Source: Streptomyces sp. R33 (GTDB lineage: Bacteria; Actinomycetota; Actinomycetes; Streptomycetales; Streptomycetaceae). From it: a stretch of DNA of 64,000 bases. The stretch covers positions 3,385,501 to 3,449,500 of the forward strand of contig NZ_CP165727.1 of assembly GCF_041200175.1 (NCBI RefSeq), written 5' to 3'. The notes below the pieces were generated by a model that saw nothing but the letters and a program-made list of their open reading frames with translations, had not been told where the DNA came from and ran no database searches. Made by a program: the position numbers and the translations under genes. The first letter of the stretch is position 1. Every line of letters begins with the position of its first letter. This document shows, piece after piece, positions 16,121-24,550 of this stretch.

Positions 16121-16705
16121 TCAGTCCAGCGCCACGGCGGTACGAAGAGGATCCCGCAGATCCGTGCCGTGCGACAGCCAGCGTTCCTGGAGCGCCGCCG
16201 CGCCGTGCACCCGCTTCCACGCGGCCTCGTTCGCCGTCATCGGCAGGAGGGGGAGGAAGTGCACCGGGTCCATGGGCTCGTCGAGTTCCAGGTCTTCGAC
16301 CAGTCCGCCCGGCTCCGCGACGAGTACGGAGGTGAAGGGCGCCCCGTCCCACAGCGGGCCGCCGACGTCGAGCGAGGCGCCGGGGGCCACGACCAGCCCC
16401 TCCACCTGCGGCGAGGCGCCCAGCACCGCAAGGGGCCGCAGCAGCTTGTCGGTGGGCGCCAGGCCCGCCCGTACGGTCAGCACGAGCTCGGCGCGCGGTC
16501 CGCGCAGCGGGTCGGCGACCACAACGGTCGGGTCGGCCATCGGGTGCGCGGACATGCCGAGGGTCGCGTACCGCACGAGGTCGCCCTCGGCGAAGCGGAG
16601 TACTTCGATGCGGTCGGTGCCGAGGAAGGTGACGGCGGCGCGGGCGTCGGGTTCGCCGAGTGCGCTGCGGAGCCGGGCTTCGACGAGAGCCAGAATTTCT
16701 GCCAT
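16121..16705 (-). CDS. Suppressor-of-fused (SUFU) domain protein
   Basis: A 194-residue protein that resembles bacterial SUFU-domain proteins: an early VTFLGTDRIEVLRF strand pair, GMSAHPM near the middle and the C-terminal PLLPMTANEAAWKRVHGA region. In bacteria such proteins are found both as housekeeping proteins and as presumed immunity proteins of polymorphic toxins; no toxin gene is nearby, so a housekeeping role is more likely. The ATG at 16705 is preferred because the longer frame upstream has poor codon bias. It heads the run SUFU, DUF6758-like, PHP, MarC. Confidence 0.8.
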   Translation of the reverse strand: MAEILALVEARLRSALGEPDARAAVTFLGTDRIEVLRFAEGDLVRYATLGMSAHPMADPTVVVADPLRGPRAELVLTVRAGLAPTDKLLRPLAVLGASPQVEGLVVAPGASLDVGGPLWDGAPFTSVLVAEPGGLVEDLELDEPMDPVHFLPLLPMTANEAAWKRVHGAAALQERWLSHGTDLRDPLRTAVALD

Positions 16706-17082
16706 GAAGCGAGCATAGAACTCGTATGAGGCGGGTAAAGGGCGGGTCTTGACCATCCGTCGGCTGATAATGTTGACCGCTGGTCGGGGCCACACTCCTG
16801 AGGAGTTGTTTCGGGGCGTCCGACGACAGGACGTCCTCCACGGGGGACCGGCCGGAGGAGGTGGGGCTGCAATGGATCGAAGTCGATCGTGCAGTACCAA
16901 CCGCTCTTCCACTCCCGGTACGGGCACGTTCCAGCCCGTTTGATCATCTGATCAGTCGAAGAGCGACGGCAGAACTTTGTCCTCCCGTCCTGTTCCTTCC
17001 GTCTGCCCGGCCCCGCCCGCCGGCGGCGACGGAAGGCCTCCCACCCGTACGGTCCGCAGCCGTGCGTGCGAAGGAGCCTGCC
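16706..17082. other. Divergent regulatory region between SUFU and corA
   Basis: 377 bases without a gene. It contains three exact palindromic elements: ACTCCT-G-AGGAGT (16794-16806), AGGACGTCCT (16828-16837) and TGATCATCTGATCA (16941-16954, two TGATCA units). TTGACC hexamers occur at about 16751 and 16775 but I cannot fix a -10 box with confidence. The in-frame extension upstream of corA has low third-position GC and is read as untranslated. Confidence 0.5.
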
Positions 17083-18198
17083 ATGTCGATGCTGCCCTAC
17101 CTGCGTGCCGCCGTACGTCCGGCCCTGCGCAGGTCCACCCCGGCCCAGCCCGGCTACGACACCACCCGCGACCCGTCCGCGAGCAGCGCGGTCGTCGACT
17201 GCGCCGTGTACCGCGACGGCCGACGCGCCCTGGGATCGGCCCGCCTGACGCCGCGTGAGGCCATGGCCCGGGTCCGTGAGGGCGGCGGCTTCGCGTGGAT
17301 CGGCCTGCACGAGCCGACCGAGGCGGAGTTCGCGGGGATCGCCGCCACGTTCGGGCTGCACCCGCTCGCCGTGGAGGACGCGGTGCACGCGCACCAGCGG
17401 CCGAAGCTGGAGCGCTACGACGACACGCTCTTCACCGTCTTCAAGACGATCCACTACGTGGATCACGCCGAACTGACCGCCACCAGCGAGGTGGTGGAGA
17501 CCGGCGAGGTGATGTGCTTCACCGGCCCGGACTTCGTCATCACGGTCCGGCACGGCGGCCAGGGCTCCCTCAAGGGGCTGCGCCACCGGCTCCAGGACGA
17601 CCCCGAGCTGCTGGCCAAGGGCCCTTCCTCGGTCCTGCACTCCATCGCCGACCACGTCGTCGACGGGTACATCGCGGTCGCGGCGGCCGTCCAGGACGAC
17701 ATCGACGAGGTGGAGAGCGAGGTCTTCGCCGCACCCGCAAAGGGCAGTGCGCGCGGCGGCGACGCGGGCCGCATCTACCAGCTCAAGCGCGAGGTACTGG
17801 AGTTCAAGCGGGCCGTCGCCCCGCTGCTGCGGCCGATGGAGCTGCTGAGCGAGCGCCCGATGCGGCTGGTGGACCCGGCCATCCAGAAGTACTTCCGCGA
17901 CGTCGCCGACCACCTGGCGCGGGTGCACGAGCAGGTCGTCGGCTTCGACGAGCTGCTGAACTCGATCCTCCAGGCCAACCTGGCCCAGGCGACGGTCGCC
18001 CAGAACGAGGACATGCGCAAGATCACCTCCTGGGCGGCGATCATCGCCGTCCCGACGATGATCTGCGGGGTCTACGGGATGAACTTCGAGCACATGCCGG
18101 AGCTCCGGTGGCGCTACGGATATCCGATGGTGATGGCGACGATCGTGGGCATCTGCTTCACCATCCACCGCGCCCTGCGCCGCCACGGCTGGCTCTAG
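17083..18198 (+). CDS. corA: CorA family magnesium/cobalt transporter
   Basis: A 371-residue CorA-type channel. The long cytoplasmic domain is followed by two C-terminal membrane helices (about 312-333 and 347-362) with the selectivity motif YGMNF directly after the first, at 331-335. Transport of Mg2+ into the cell is the family role. The ATG at 17083 has AAGGAG 6 bases upstream. The upstream divergent region holds several palindromes. Mycobacterial corA (Rv1239c) lies in comparable order relative to mrp and the MgtE-like gene. Confidence 0.93.
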   Translation: MSMLPYLRAAVRPALRRSTPAQPGYDTTRDPSASSAVVDCAVYRDGRRALGSARLTPREAMARVREGGGFAWIGLHEPTEAEFAGIAATFGLHPLAVEDAVHAHQRPKLERYDDTLFTVFKTIHYVDHAELTATSEVVETGEVMCFTGPDFVITVRHGGQGSLKGLRHRLQDDPELLAKGPSSVLHSIADHVVDGYIAVAAAVQDDIDEVESEVFAAPAKGSARGGDAGRIYQLKREVLEFKRAVAPLLRPMELLSERPMRLVDPAIQKYFRDVADHLARVHEQVVGFDELLNSILQANLAQATVAQNEDMRKITSWAAIIAVPTMICGVYGMNFEHMPELRWRYGYPMVMATIVGICFTIHRALRRHGWL

Positions 18199-18253
18199 AG
18201 GGAGTCTTGAGGCCCCGCCGTCGGCTGCGGGGGCACCCCCTACTCTGGTGCGC

Positions 18254-18766
18254 ATGACTCTCAGCACGCTCGACCTGGCCCTCGTCGAGGAGGCCACCAA
18301 GAAGTCCGGCCTGATCTGGGTCCGCGGCTCCGGGGCGGACCGGGCCCTGTGGCACGCCTGGGTGGACGGCGCGGCGCACGTGCTGGGCGACGGGCCCGGT
18401 GAGCAGCCGTTCCCGGGTCTCGCGGACGGCGCGAGCGCCGAGGTGACCGTGCGCAGCAAGGACAAGGGCGGCCGGCTGGTGGCCTGGACCGCGACCGTAC
18501 GGGAGCTCGCGCCGCGCGGCGAGGAGTGGCAGGCCGCCGTCGCCGAGCTCAAGGGGAAGCGGCTGAACGCGCCCGACTCGGAGGAGATGACCGAGCGGTG
18601 GGCGCGCGAGTGCCGGCTGCTGCGGCTCGAGCCGGTGACGGCGAGCACCGACCTGCCGGGCGGATCGCTGGCCGCGGCCCCGCTGGGCTCGCCGGCGGTC
18701 ACCCGCCGCCCCATCCCGGCCGGCCTGCCGAAGCTGCTGCTCAAGCGGAAGAAGGCGGCCCGCTAG
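18254..18766 (+). CDS. Hypothetical protein
   Basis: A 170-residue protein starting MTLSTLDLALVEEATKKSGLIWV. The layout (LIWVRG, LWHAWVDGAAHVLGDG, VTVRSKDKGGRLVAW) suggests a small beta-barrel, perhaps the FMN-binding split-barrel type, followed by a helix and a basic tail ending KLLLKRKKAAR. No motif is decisive. It follows corA by 55 bases on the same strand and may be co-transcribed; a weak hairpin lies in between. Function unknown. Confidence 0.8.
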   Translation: MTLSTLDLALVEEATKKSGLIWVRGSGADRALWHAWVDGAAHVLGDGPGEQPFPGLADGASAEVTVRSKDKGGRLVAWTATVRELAPRGEEWQAAVAELKGKRLNAPDSEEMTERWARECRLLRLEPVTASTDLPGGSLAAAPLGSPAVTRRPIPAGLPKLLLKRKKAAR

Positions 18767-18830
18767 GGGTGTCCCCTTCTTCCGGTTCTTCCGGGCATTT
18801 CCTTCCGGACACTTCCTTCCGGGCACTCGG

Positions 18831-19619
18831 CTACTTCGTCGGGTTCGAGCCCTGGCCGGAGCCCTTGCTCGGGGCCGGGGCGGGCGCCCCGCTCTGCTCC
18901 TTGGTCGTCGGCATCTGGGACCCGTAGTCGACGGTCTGGTCCTGCGCGGGTGCCTCCAGCGGGAACGTCTTGCCCCACTCGGCGAGGTCGACCCGGCCGG
19001 CCCCGCCGGCCCGTTCCAGGCGCAGCGGGTACGGGGTCCCCTCCAGGGAGACCGACAGCTTGCCGCCCTTGCCCTTGTCCGCCGTGACCAGGACCGCGCG
19101 GGTGGGCCCGACCTTGGTGTAGTCGCCCTTGGCGAGCTTGCCGTCGAGTCCGAGCAGTCCGTCGAGCAGGACGTGCATGTCGGTGAACCCGCGGAACTGC
19201 TTGTACGTGGGGTCGCTCTCGGGCACCTTCACGTACTTGTCGCCGAGCTTGCCGGCCGAGTCGGACTTGCCCCAGAAGGCGGCGCTCGCCTTGAGGTAGA
19301 GCTGCTCCCCGACCCGCAGCACCTGGAAGGTGTCCTCCTGCGACTTCACCTCGCCGGAGCCGCCGTCCTTCCCCAGCCGCATGTCGAGCGTGAAGGACTT
19401 GCCGCCGCTGACGAGCGTGCCGGACAGGTGGACCGAGGCTGCGGCGCCGGCCGCGGCCTTCGCCTTGTCCTCGATCTGGTCGGCGGAGAGCTTGCCGACC
19501 CCGTTGGTGCCCTCGTCGGGGTCGGCGCCGCAGCCCGCGCCGGTGACGGCCAGGCCCGCGAACAGGACACCGGCGAAGGCCGCCCGGCGCAGCCGTGCGG
19601 CGGGGAGGTAGGCGGTCAC
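18831..19619 (-). CDS. Secreted lipoprotein, LppX/LprG-like
   Basis: A 262-residue exported lipoprotein. A basic N-terminus (RLRR), hydrophobic stretch and lipobox with Cys30 (VTGAGC) predict signal peptidase II processing and anchoring to the outer membrane face. The mature part has VHLSGTL and VGEQLYLKASAAFW segments that look like the LppX_LprAFG lipid-binding fold, and a Ser/Pro/Gly-rich end. I chose GTG at 19619, which gives a normal signal peptide. Convergent with the hypothetical gene to its left and divergent from the MgtE-like gene. Ligand unknown. Confidence 0.85.
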   Translation of the reverse strand: MTAYLPAARLRRAAFAGVLFAGLAVTGAGCGADPDEGTNGVGKLSADQIEDKAKAAAGAAASVHLSGTLVSGGKSFTLDMRLGKDGGSGEVKSQEDTFQVLRVGEQLYLKASAAFWGKSDSAGKLGDKYVKVPESDPTYKQFRGFTDMHVLLDGLLGLDGKLAKGDYTKVGPTRAVLVTADKGKGGKLSVSLEGTPYPLRLERAGGAGRVDLAEWGKTFPLEAPAQDQTVDYGSQMPTTKEQSGAPAPAPSKGSGQGSNPTK

Positions 19620-19855
19620 GGGCAGGTGCCTCTCGTCGTGCGTCTTCGAGCAGCAGGCAGCGTACCCGCCCGTAGCCACCGGGCCGGGCGGGTGGTCGGC
19701 CCACCCGGGCCCACCCGGGCCCGCCCGGGCCCGCCCGGCCGACCCGCCTCCCCCGGCTGCGCACGGGCGGACCGCCCCACCAGGACGCTCTCCCGCGGCA
19801 CGGGCTAGCCTGAGGGGCGGCAGGACTGAGGATCGACGCTCTAGGAGGCGCTCGC

Positions 19856-21127
19856 ATGGCTGGTGGCGCCCCGCGGATCTTCGTCTCGCATCTGTCGGGT
19901 GTGCCCGTTTTCGACCCCAACGGCGACCAGGTCGGCCGCGTCCGCGACCTCGTCGCGATGCTGCGCGTCGGCGGCCGTCCGCCGCGGCTGCTGGGCCTGG
20001 TGGTCGAGGTGGTCAGCCGGCGCCGGATCTTCCTCCCGATGACCCGGGTGACGGGCGTGGAGTCCGGTCAGGTCATCACCACCGGCGTCGTCAACATGCG
20101 GCGCTTCGAGCAGCGGCCCACCGAGCGGCTGGTCCTCGGCGAACTGCTGGACCGCCGCGTGACGCTGGGCACCACCGGCGAGGAGGTCACCGTCCTCGAC
20201 GTGGCCATCCAGCAGCTGCCGGCCCGCCGCGACTGGGAGATCGACAAGATCTTCGTACGCAAGGGCAAGGGCGGCGCGCTGCGCCGCCGCGGCGAGACCC
20301 TGACCGTGGAGTGGTCGGCGGTGACCGGCTTCTCGCTGGAGGAGGAGGGCCAGGGCGCCGAGAGCCTGGTGGCCACCTTCGAGCAGATGCGCCCGGCCGA
20401 CGTCGCGAACGTCCTGCACCACCTGACGCCGAAGCGGCGCGCCGAGGTGGCCAACGCCCTCGACGACGACCGCCTCGCGGACGTCATGGAGGAGCTGCCC
20501 GAGGACGAGCAGGTGGAGATCCTCGGCAAGCTGAAGGAGGAGCGCGCCGCCGACGTCCTGGAGGCGATGGACCCGGACGACGCGGCCGACCTGCTCTCGG
20601 AGCTCCCGGAGGACGACAAGGAGCGGCTGCTGACGCTGATGCAGCCGGACGACGCGGCCGACGTGCGCCGTCTGCTGTCGTACGAGGAGAACACGGCGGG
20701 CGGTCTGATGACCACCGAGCCGATCGTGCTGCGCCCGGACGCCACGGTCGCGGACGCGCTGGCCCGCGTACGGCAGGCGGACCTGTCGCCGGCGCTGGCC
20801 GCGCAGGTGTACGTGTGCCGGCCGCCGGACGAGACGCCGACGGGCAAGTACCTGGGCACGGTGCACTTCCAGCGGCTGCTGCGGGACCCCCCGTTCACGC
20901 TGGTGAGCTCGATCGTGGACGCGGGCCTGCCGCCGCTGCGCCCGGACGCGTCGCTGCCCCAGGTGACCAGCTATCTCGCCGCCTACAACATGGTGGCGGT
21001 ACCGGTGGTCGACGAGAGCGGTTCGCTGCTGGGCGCGGTGACCGTGGACGACGTACTGGACCACCTGCTGCCGGACGACTGGCGGGAGACGGACTACCAC
21101 GCCGAGGAGGTCCCCGGTGCCCGGTGA
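19856..21127 (+). CDS. PRC-barrel / MgtE_N / CBS-domain protein lacking a membrane domain
   Basis: A 423-residue soluble protein. Residues 1-150 look like PRC-barrel repeats (HLSGVPVFDPNGDQVGRVRDLV), residues about 165-270 form an MgtE N-terminal superhelical domain (repeated LPEDE/MDPDDAADLL units), and the C-terminal 150 residues are two CBS domains (TAGGLMTTEP; MVAVPVVDESGSLLGAVTVDDV). The MgtE transmembrane channel domain is absent, so it cannot itself carry Mg2+. It overlaps the DUF1003 membrane gene downstream by 11 bases, which suggests a two-part complex. TAGGAGG ribosome-binding site upstream of the ATG. Confidence 0.92.
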   Translation: MAGGAPRIFVSHLSGVPVFDPNGDQVGRVRDLVAMLRVGGRPPRLLGLVVEVVSRRRIFLPMTRVTGVESGQVITTGVVNMRRFEQRPTERLVLGELLDRRVTLGTTGEEVTVLDVAIQQLPARRDWEIDKIFVRKGKGGALRRRGETLTVEWSAVTGFSLEEEGQGAESLVATFEQMRPADVANVLHHLTPKRRAEVANALDDDRLADVMEELPEDEQVEILGKLKEERAADVLEAMDPDDAADLLSELPEDDKERLLTLMQPDDAADVRRLLSYEENTAGGLMTTEPIVLRPDATVADALARVRQADLSPALAAQVYVCRPPDETPTGKYLGTVHFQRLLRDPPFTLVSSIVDAGLPPLRPDASLPQVTSYLAAYNMVAVPVVDESGSLLGAVTVDDVLDHLLPDDWRETDYHAEEVPGAR

Positions 21128-21812
21128 GCGACGGGGTGAGCCGGCGCGCGAACGCCGCCGTGAGCAGATCCGCGTGCGGCGCGAGCTGGCGCGCGAGCAT
21201 GCCCGCGAGTCCGCGCGCGAGCACGGGCTGACGGGCCGCGAGGAGGAGATCGCCGAGCGGTTGCGGGCCAGGACGGCCGCTTCCGCGACCGGGTCGACCG
21301 CGCTGACCCGGTCGCCCCGGGGGCGGTTGGACCAGCCCCGTACGGACCGGCGCAGGCTGCTGCCGGTCTACGACCCGGAGGCGTTCGGGCGGCTGTCGGA
21401 GCGGGTGGCGCGGTTCCTCGGCACGGGCCGGTTCATCGTCTGGATGACGCTGGTCATCATCGTGTGGGTGCTGTGGAACATCTTCGCGCCGGACCACCTG
21501 CGCTTCGACCAGTACCCGTTCATCTTCCTGACGCTGATGCTGTCGCTGCAGGCCTCGTACGCCGCCCCGCTGATCCTGCTCGCGCAGAACCGGCAGGACG
21601 ACCGGGACCGGGTGAACCTGGAGCAGGACCGCAAGCAGAACGAGCGCTCCATCGCCGACACCGAGTACCTGACCCGGGAGATCGCCGCGCTGCGGATGGG
21701 CCTGGGCGAGGTCGCGACCCGCGACTGGATCCGGTCGGAGTTCCAGGACCTGATCAAGGAGATGGACGAGCGGCGGCTATTCCCGCTCGAGAGTGACGAA
21801 GGCGACCGCTAG
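21117..21812 (+). CDS. DUF1003 membrane protein
   Basis: A 231-residue protein with a long Arg/Glu-rich helical N-terminus (1-60), two membrane helices (about 105-122 and 133-152) in the DUF1003 arrangement (FIVWMTLVIIVWVLWN; LQASYAAPLILLAQNRQ) and a C-terminal coiled-coil tail with DRDRVNLEQDRKQNE. The GTG start lies inside the end of the MgtE_N/CBS gene, so translation is coupled. Function of DUF1003 is not established; pairing with a soluble Mg2+-sensing-type protein hints at a role in ion homeostasis. Confidence 0.88.
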   Translation: MPGERRGEPARERRREQIRVRRELAREHARESAREHGLTGREEEIAERLRARTAASATGSTALTRSPRGRLDQPRTDRRRLLPVYDPEAFGRLSERVARFLGTGRFIVWMTLVIIVWVLWNIFAPDHLRFDQYPFIFLTLMLSLQASYAAPLILLAQNRQDDRDRVNLEQDRKQNERSIADTEYLTREIAALRMGLGEVATRDWIRSEFQDLIKEMDERRLFPLESDEGDR

Positions 21813-21854
21813 CGGCCTTTCCTGAGGCAGGCTACCGAGCCGTACCATCGGGGC

Positions 21855-23015
21855 ATGGCTACCGACACAAGCTCCGCCGCCGTGCCCGAGCAGGATGCGA
21901 TCCTCGACGCGCTGGCGACGGTGAACGACCCCGAGATCCACCGGCCGATCACCGAGCTCGGCATGGTCAAATCGGTGGAGATCGGCGACGGCGGCGAGGT
22001 CGCCGTCACGGTCTACCTGACGGTGTCGGGCTGTCCCATGCGCGAGACGATCACCAAGAACGTCACCGAGGCCGTCGAGCGGGTCGCGGGCGTCACCTCG
22101 GTCGCCGTCACCCTGGACGTGATGAGCGACGAGCAGCGCAAGGAGCTGGCGGCCTCACTGCGCGGCGGCACCGCCGAGCGCGAGGTCCCGTTCGCCAAGC
22201 CGGGCTCGCTGACCCGCGTCTACGCGGTCGCGTCCGGCAAGGGCGGCGTCGGCAAGTCGTCGGTGACGGTGAACCTGGCCGCGGCGATGGCCGCGGACGG
22301 CCTGAAGGTCGGCGTCGTGGACGCGGACATCTACGGCCACAGCGTGCCGCGCATGCTGGGCGTGGACGGCCGCCCGACCCAGGTCGAAAACATGATCATG
22401 CCGCCGTCCGCGAACGGCGTGAAGGTCATCTCCATCGGCATGTTCACCCCGGGCAACGCGCCGGTCGTGTGGCGCGGTCCGATGCTGCACCGGGCCCTCC
22501 AGCAGTTCCTGGCGGACGTGTTCTGGGGCGACCTGGACGTACTGCTGCTGGACCTGCCGCCGGGTACGGGCGACATCGCGATCTCCGTGGCGCAGCTGGT
22601 GCCGAACGCGGAGATCCTGGTCGTGACGACCCCGCAGCAGGCTGCGGCCGAGGTCGCGGAGCGGGCCGGCTCGATCGCCGTGCAGACGCACCAGAAGATC
22701 GTCGGCGTGGTCGAGAACATGTCCGGGCTGCCGTGCCCGCACTGCGACGAGATGGTCGACGTGTTCGGCTCGGGCGGTGGCCAGAAGGTCGCCGACGGCC
22801 TCACCAAGACGGTCGGCGCGACGGTCCCGGTGCTCGGATCCATCCCGATCGACGTACGGCTGCGCGAGGGCGGCGACGAGGGCAAGCCGGTCGTCCTGTC
22901 CGACCCGGACTCCCCTGCCGGTGCGGCGCTGCGCTCGATCGCGGGCAAGCTGGGCGGCCGCGCCCGCGGCCTGGCCGGCATGTCGCTGGGCATCACGCCG
23001 CGCAACAAGTTCTGA
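21855..23015 (+). CDS. mrp: Mrp/NBP35 family iron-sulfur cluster carrier ATPase
   Basis: A 386-residue P-loop NTPase of the Mrp/ApbC family. A MIP18/DUF59 domain occupies the first 95 residues (LATVNDPEIHRPITELGM). The deviant Walker A motif GKGGVGKS is near residue 130, and the CPHC motif near 295 is the expected bridging Fe-S ligand pair of the dimer. The family binds and delivers Fe-S clusters in the cytosol. It begins 42 bases after the DUF1003 gene and ends at a strong hairpin. The family also appears between the sigE-htrA-tatB block and corA in mycobacteria. Confidence 0.94.
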   Translation: MATDTSSAAVPEQDAILDALATVNDPEIHRPITELGMVKSVEIGDGGEVAVTVYLTVSGCPMRETITKNVTEAVERVAGVTSVAVTLDVMSDEQRKELAASLRGGTAEREVPFAKPGSLTRVYAVASGKGGVGKSSVTVNLAAAMAADGLKVGVVDADIYGHSVPRMLGVDGRPTQVENMIMPPSANGVKVISIGMFTPGNAPVVWRGPMLHRALQQFLADVFWGDLDVLLLDLPPGTGDIAISVAQLVPNAEILVVTTPQQAAAEVAERAGSIAVQTHQKIVGVVENMSGLPCPHCDEMVDVFGSGGGQKVADGLTKTVGATVPVLGSIPIDVRLREGGDEGKPVVLSDPDSPAGAALRSIAGKLGGRARGLAGMSLGITPRNKF

Positions 23016-23033
23016 CCCGCGCCGTACGACGTG

Positions 23034-23061
23034 AAGGGCACCGCCGGCCGGCGGTGCCCTT
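23034..23061. terminator. Hairpin terminator between mrp and convergent gene
   Basis: AAGGGCACCGCC pairs over 12 bp with GGCGGTGCCCTT around a GGCC loop and is followed by further T and C residues. It lies 18 bases beyond the mrp stop. Confidence 0.88.
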
Positions 23062-23073
23062 TCCCGTACCCGC

Positions 23074-23826
23074 CTACTCGTACGACGCGATGTCGCCGAT
23101 CACCGAGAAGCCGAGCCCGTACGCGCTCATCCCCCGCCCGTACGCGCCCAGGTGCACGCCACCCGGCGTGGAACCGGCGAGCACCCAGCCGAACTCCGAC
23201 TCGCGGTAGTGGAACGGCGTCGGCTCCCCGTCGACCGGGAGCGAGAGCGTCGACCAGTCCGCGCCGTCGAGGTCGTCGGCGAGCTCCCACGCGGCCTCGG
23301 TCTGCTGGTCGAGCCAGTCGTCGCGCAGGGTGTGGTCCATCTGGCCGGGCCAGCTGTACGCCAGCAGTCCGGAGCCGGCCAGCCAGGCCGCGGAGGAGAC
23401 CGAGGTGGCCTCCAGGACGCCGGTGCCGTCGCTGCTGCGGCGCAGCGGATTGCTCGCGACGGTGACGACCACCGCGAAGCGCTCCTTCTCACCGGTGGCG
23501 AGCTCCCCGCGCGCGGAGGGCTCGTCGCCGTGGCCGGTGGAACCGTGCTCGACGGTGCCGTCGGCTCCGGTGCCCACCTGCATGAGCCAGCGGGGGCCGG
23601 TGAAGGCCCCGTCCAGCCCGTACCAGGGAAAATCGGCCCGCAGGTACCCCTCGGCCGTCCGCCGGGCCGTCGGGACGGGCGCGGCGGCCTCCTGGGGCTG
23701 CGCGGCGGCGGGCTGCGGGGATGCAGCCGCCGGTGCGGCTGGTTCCGCCGGTTCTGCTGGTGCGGCGGCGGGAGCGGGCGCCTCGGCGGGCTGCACCCCT
23801 ACCCGGCTACTGCTCGTCGTCTCCAT
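23074..23826 (-). CDS. Hypothetical protein with Ala/Pro-rich N-terminus
   Basis: A 250-residue protein. The first 75 residues are Ala/Pro/Glu low complexity, then a folded part without cysteine or membrane segments contains DFPWYGLDGAFTGPRW, GTGVLEATSVSSAAWLAGSGLL and a C-terminal GMSAYGLGFSVIGDIASYE. I do not recognise the domain. The ATG at 23826 was chosen over the longer frame because the upstream extension is proline/arginine noise. It lies downstream of tatB on the same strand with a 171-base gap. Confidence 0.75.
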   Translation of the reverse strand: METTSSSRVGVQPAEAPAPAAAPAEPAEPAAPAAASPQPAAAQPQEAAAPVPTARRTAEGYLRADFPWYGLDGAFTGPRWLMQVGTGADGTVEHGSTGHGDEPSARGELATGEKERFAVVVTVASNPLRRSSDGTGVLEATSVSSAAWLAGSGLLAYSWPGQMDHTLRDDWLDQQTEAAWELADDLDGADWSTLSLPVDGEPTPFHYRESEFGWVLAGSTPGGVHLGAYGRGMSAYGLGFSVIGDIASYE

Positions 23827-23997
23827 CGATGCGGCCTCTCGTTCCGTGGGGTCCGGAACGCGCCCTCCCCCACATCTCGTCGGGGGGACCCCCACCCTGG
23901 GGCGTCCTGGGTCCGGACTCATGGAGGATAGCCACCGGACCCCGGATCACCGGGGAAGGCTCGAATCAGGGGGTGTCTTGTCGGACGTCCGCGGCCA

Positions 23998-24444
23998 CTA
24001 GGTGGCGTCGGCGTCGTAGGGGGTGCGCTGTTCGGCGGCCGGGGCGGCGGGCTTCTTCATCAGGTCCGGGCCGGTGGCGGCGGGCGCGGCGGAGGTGCCG
24101 GCGGCGGCCGGGGCGGGGGCCGTCTCCCTGCTGTTGACGGCGTCGGTGACGTCGTTCAGCTCCTTGCGGAGATCGAAGGTGCTGCGGATCTCCTTGAGGT
24201 CCTCGTTCTCGGTCAGCTGCTTGCGGATGAACGTCTTCGGGTTCAGGTCCTCGAACTCGAAGTCCTTGAACTCGGGACCGAGTTCGGAGCGGATGTCCTG
24301 CTTGGCGCTGTCGGAGAACGCGCGGATCTTCCGGATGACGCCGGTGACGTCCTGGATCACCTTCGGCAGCTTGTCCGGGCCGAAGACGAGGATGGCGAGC
24401 ACCACGATCGTGACCAGCTCGAGTGCGCCTATGTCGTTGAACAC
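23998..24444 (-). CDS. tatB: Sec-independent protein translocase subunit TatB
   Basis: A 148-residue TatB. The N-terminal membrane helix is at about residues 5-21 (ALELVTIVVLAILVFGP) with the characteristic FGPDKLPK turn, followed by an amphipathic helix (VIRKIRAFSDSAKQDIRSELG) and an Ala/Pro-rich cytoplasmic tail. TatB receives twin-arginine precursors with TatC at the membrane; TatA and TatC are not in this window. It is downstream of an HtrA-type protease, and sigma, anti-sigma, htrA, tatB is a conserved actinobacterial order. Confidence 0.94.
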   Translation of the reverse strand: MFNDIGALELVTIVVLAILVFGPDKLPKVIQDVTGVIRKIRAFSDSAKQDIRSELGPEFKDFEFEDLNPKTFIRKQLTENEDLKEIRSTFDLRKELNDVTDAVNSRETAPAPAAAGTSAAPAATGPDLMKKPAAPAAEQRTPYDADAT

Positions 24445-24550
24445 CTTGCCGCTCCTCGGCTCTCTTCACTTCGGGCCACGACACACGGTACCCGGCGTTG
24501 CCGACGGGCCCATACATCGGTGCGCCTTCGGCCTCGGATTCTCCGTATGG

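Noticed and set aside
16861..17082. N-terminal extension of CorA
   Set aside because: The in-frame extension has low third-position GC and includes the TGATCATCTGATCA palindrome; the ATG at 17083 has AAGGAG.
18211..18233. Terminator between corA and the next gene
   Set aside because: GCCCCGC/GCGGGGGC pairs only imperfectly over about seven bases; too weak to call.
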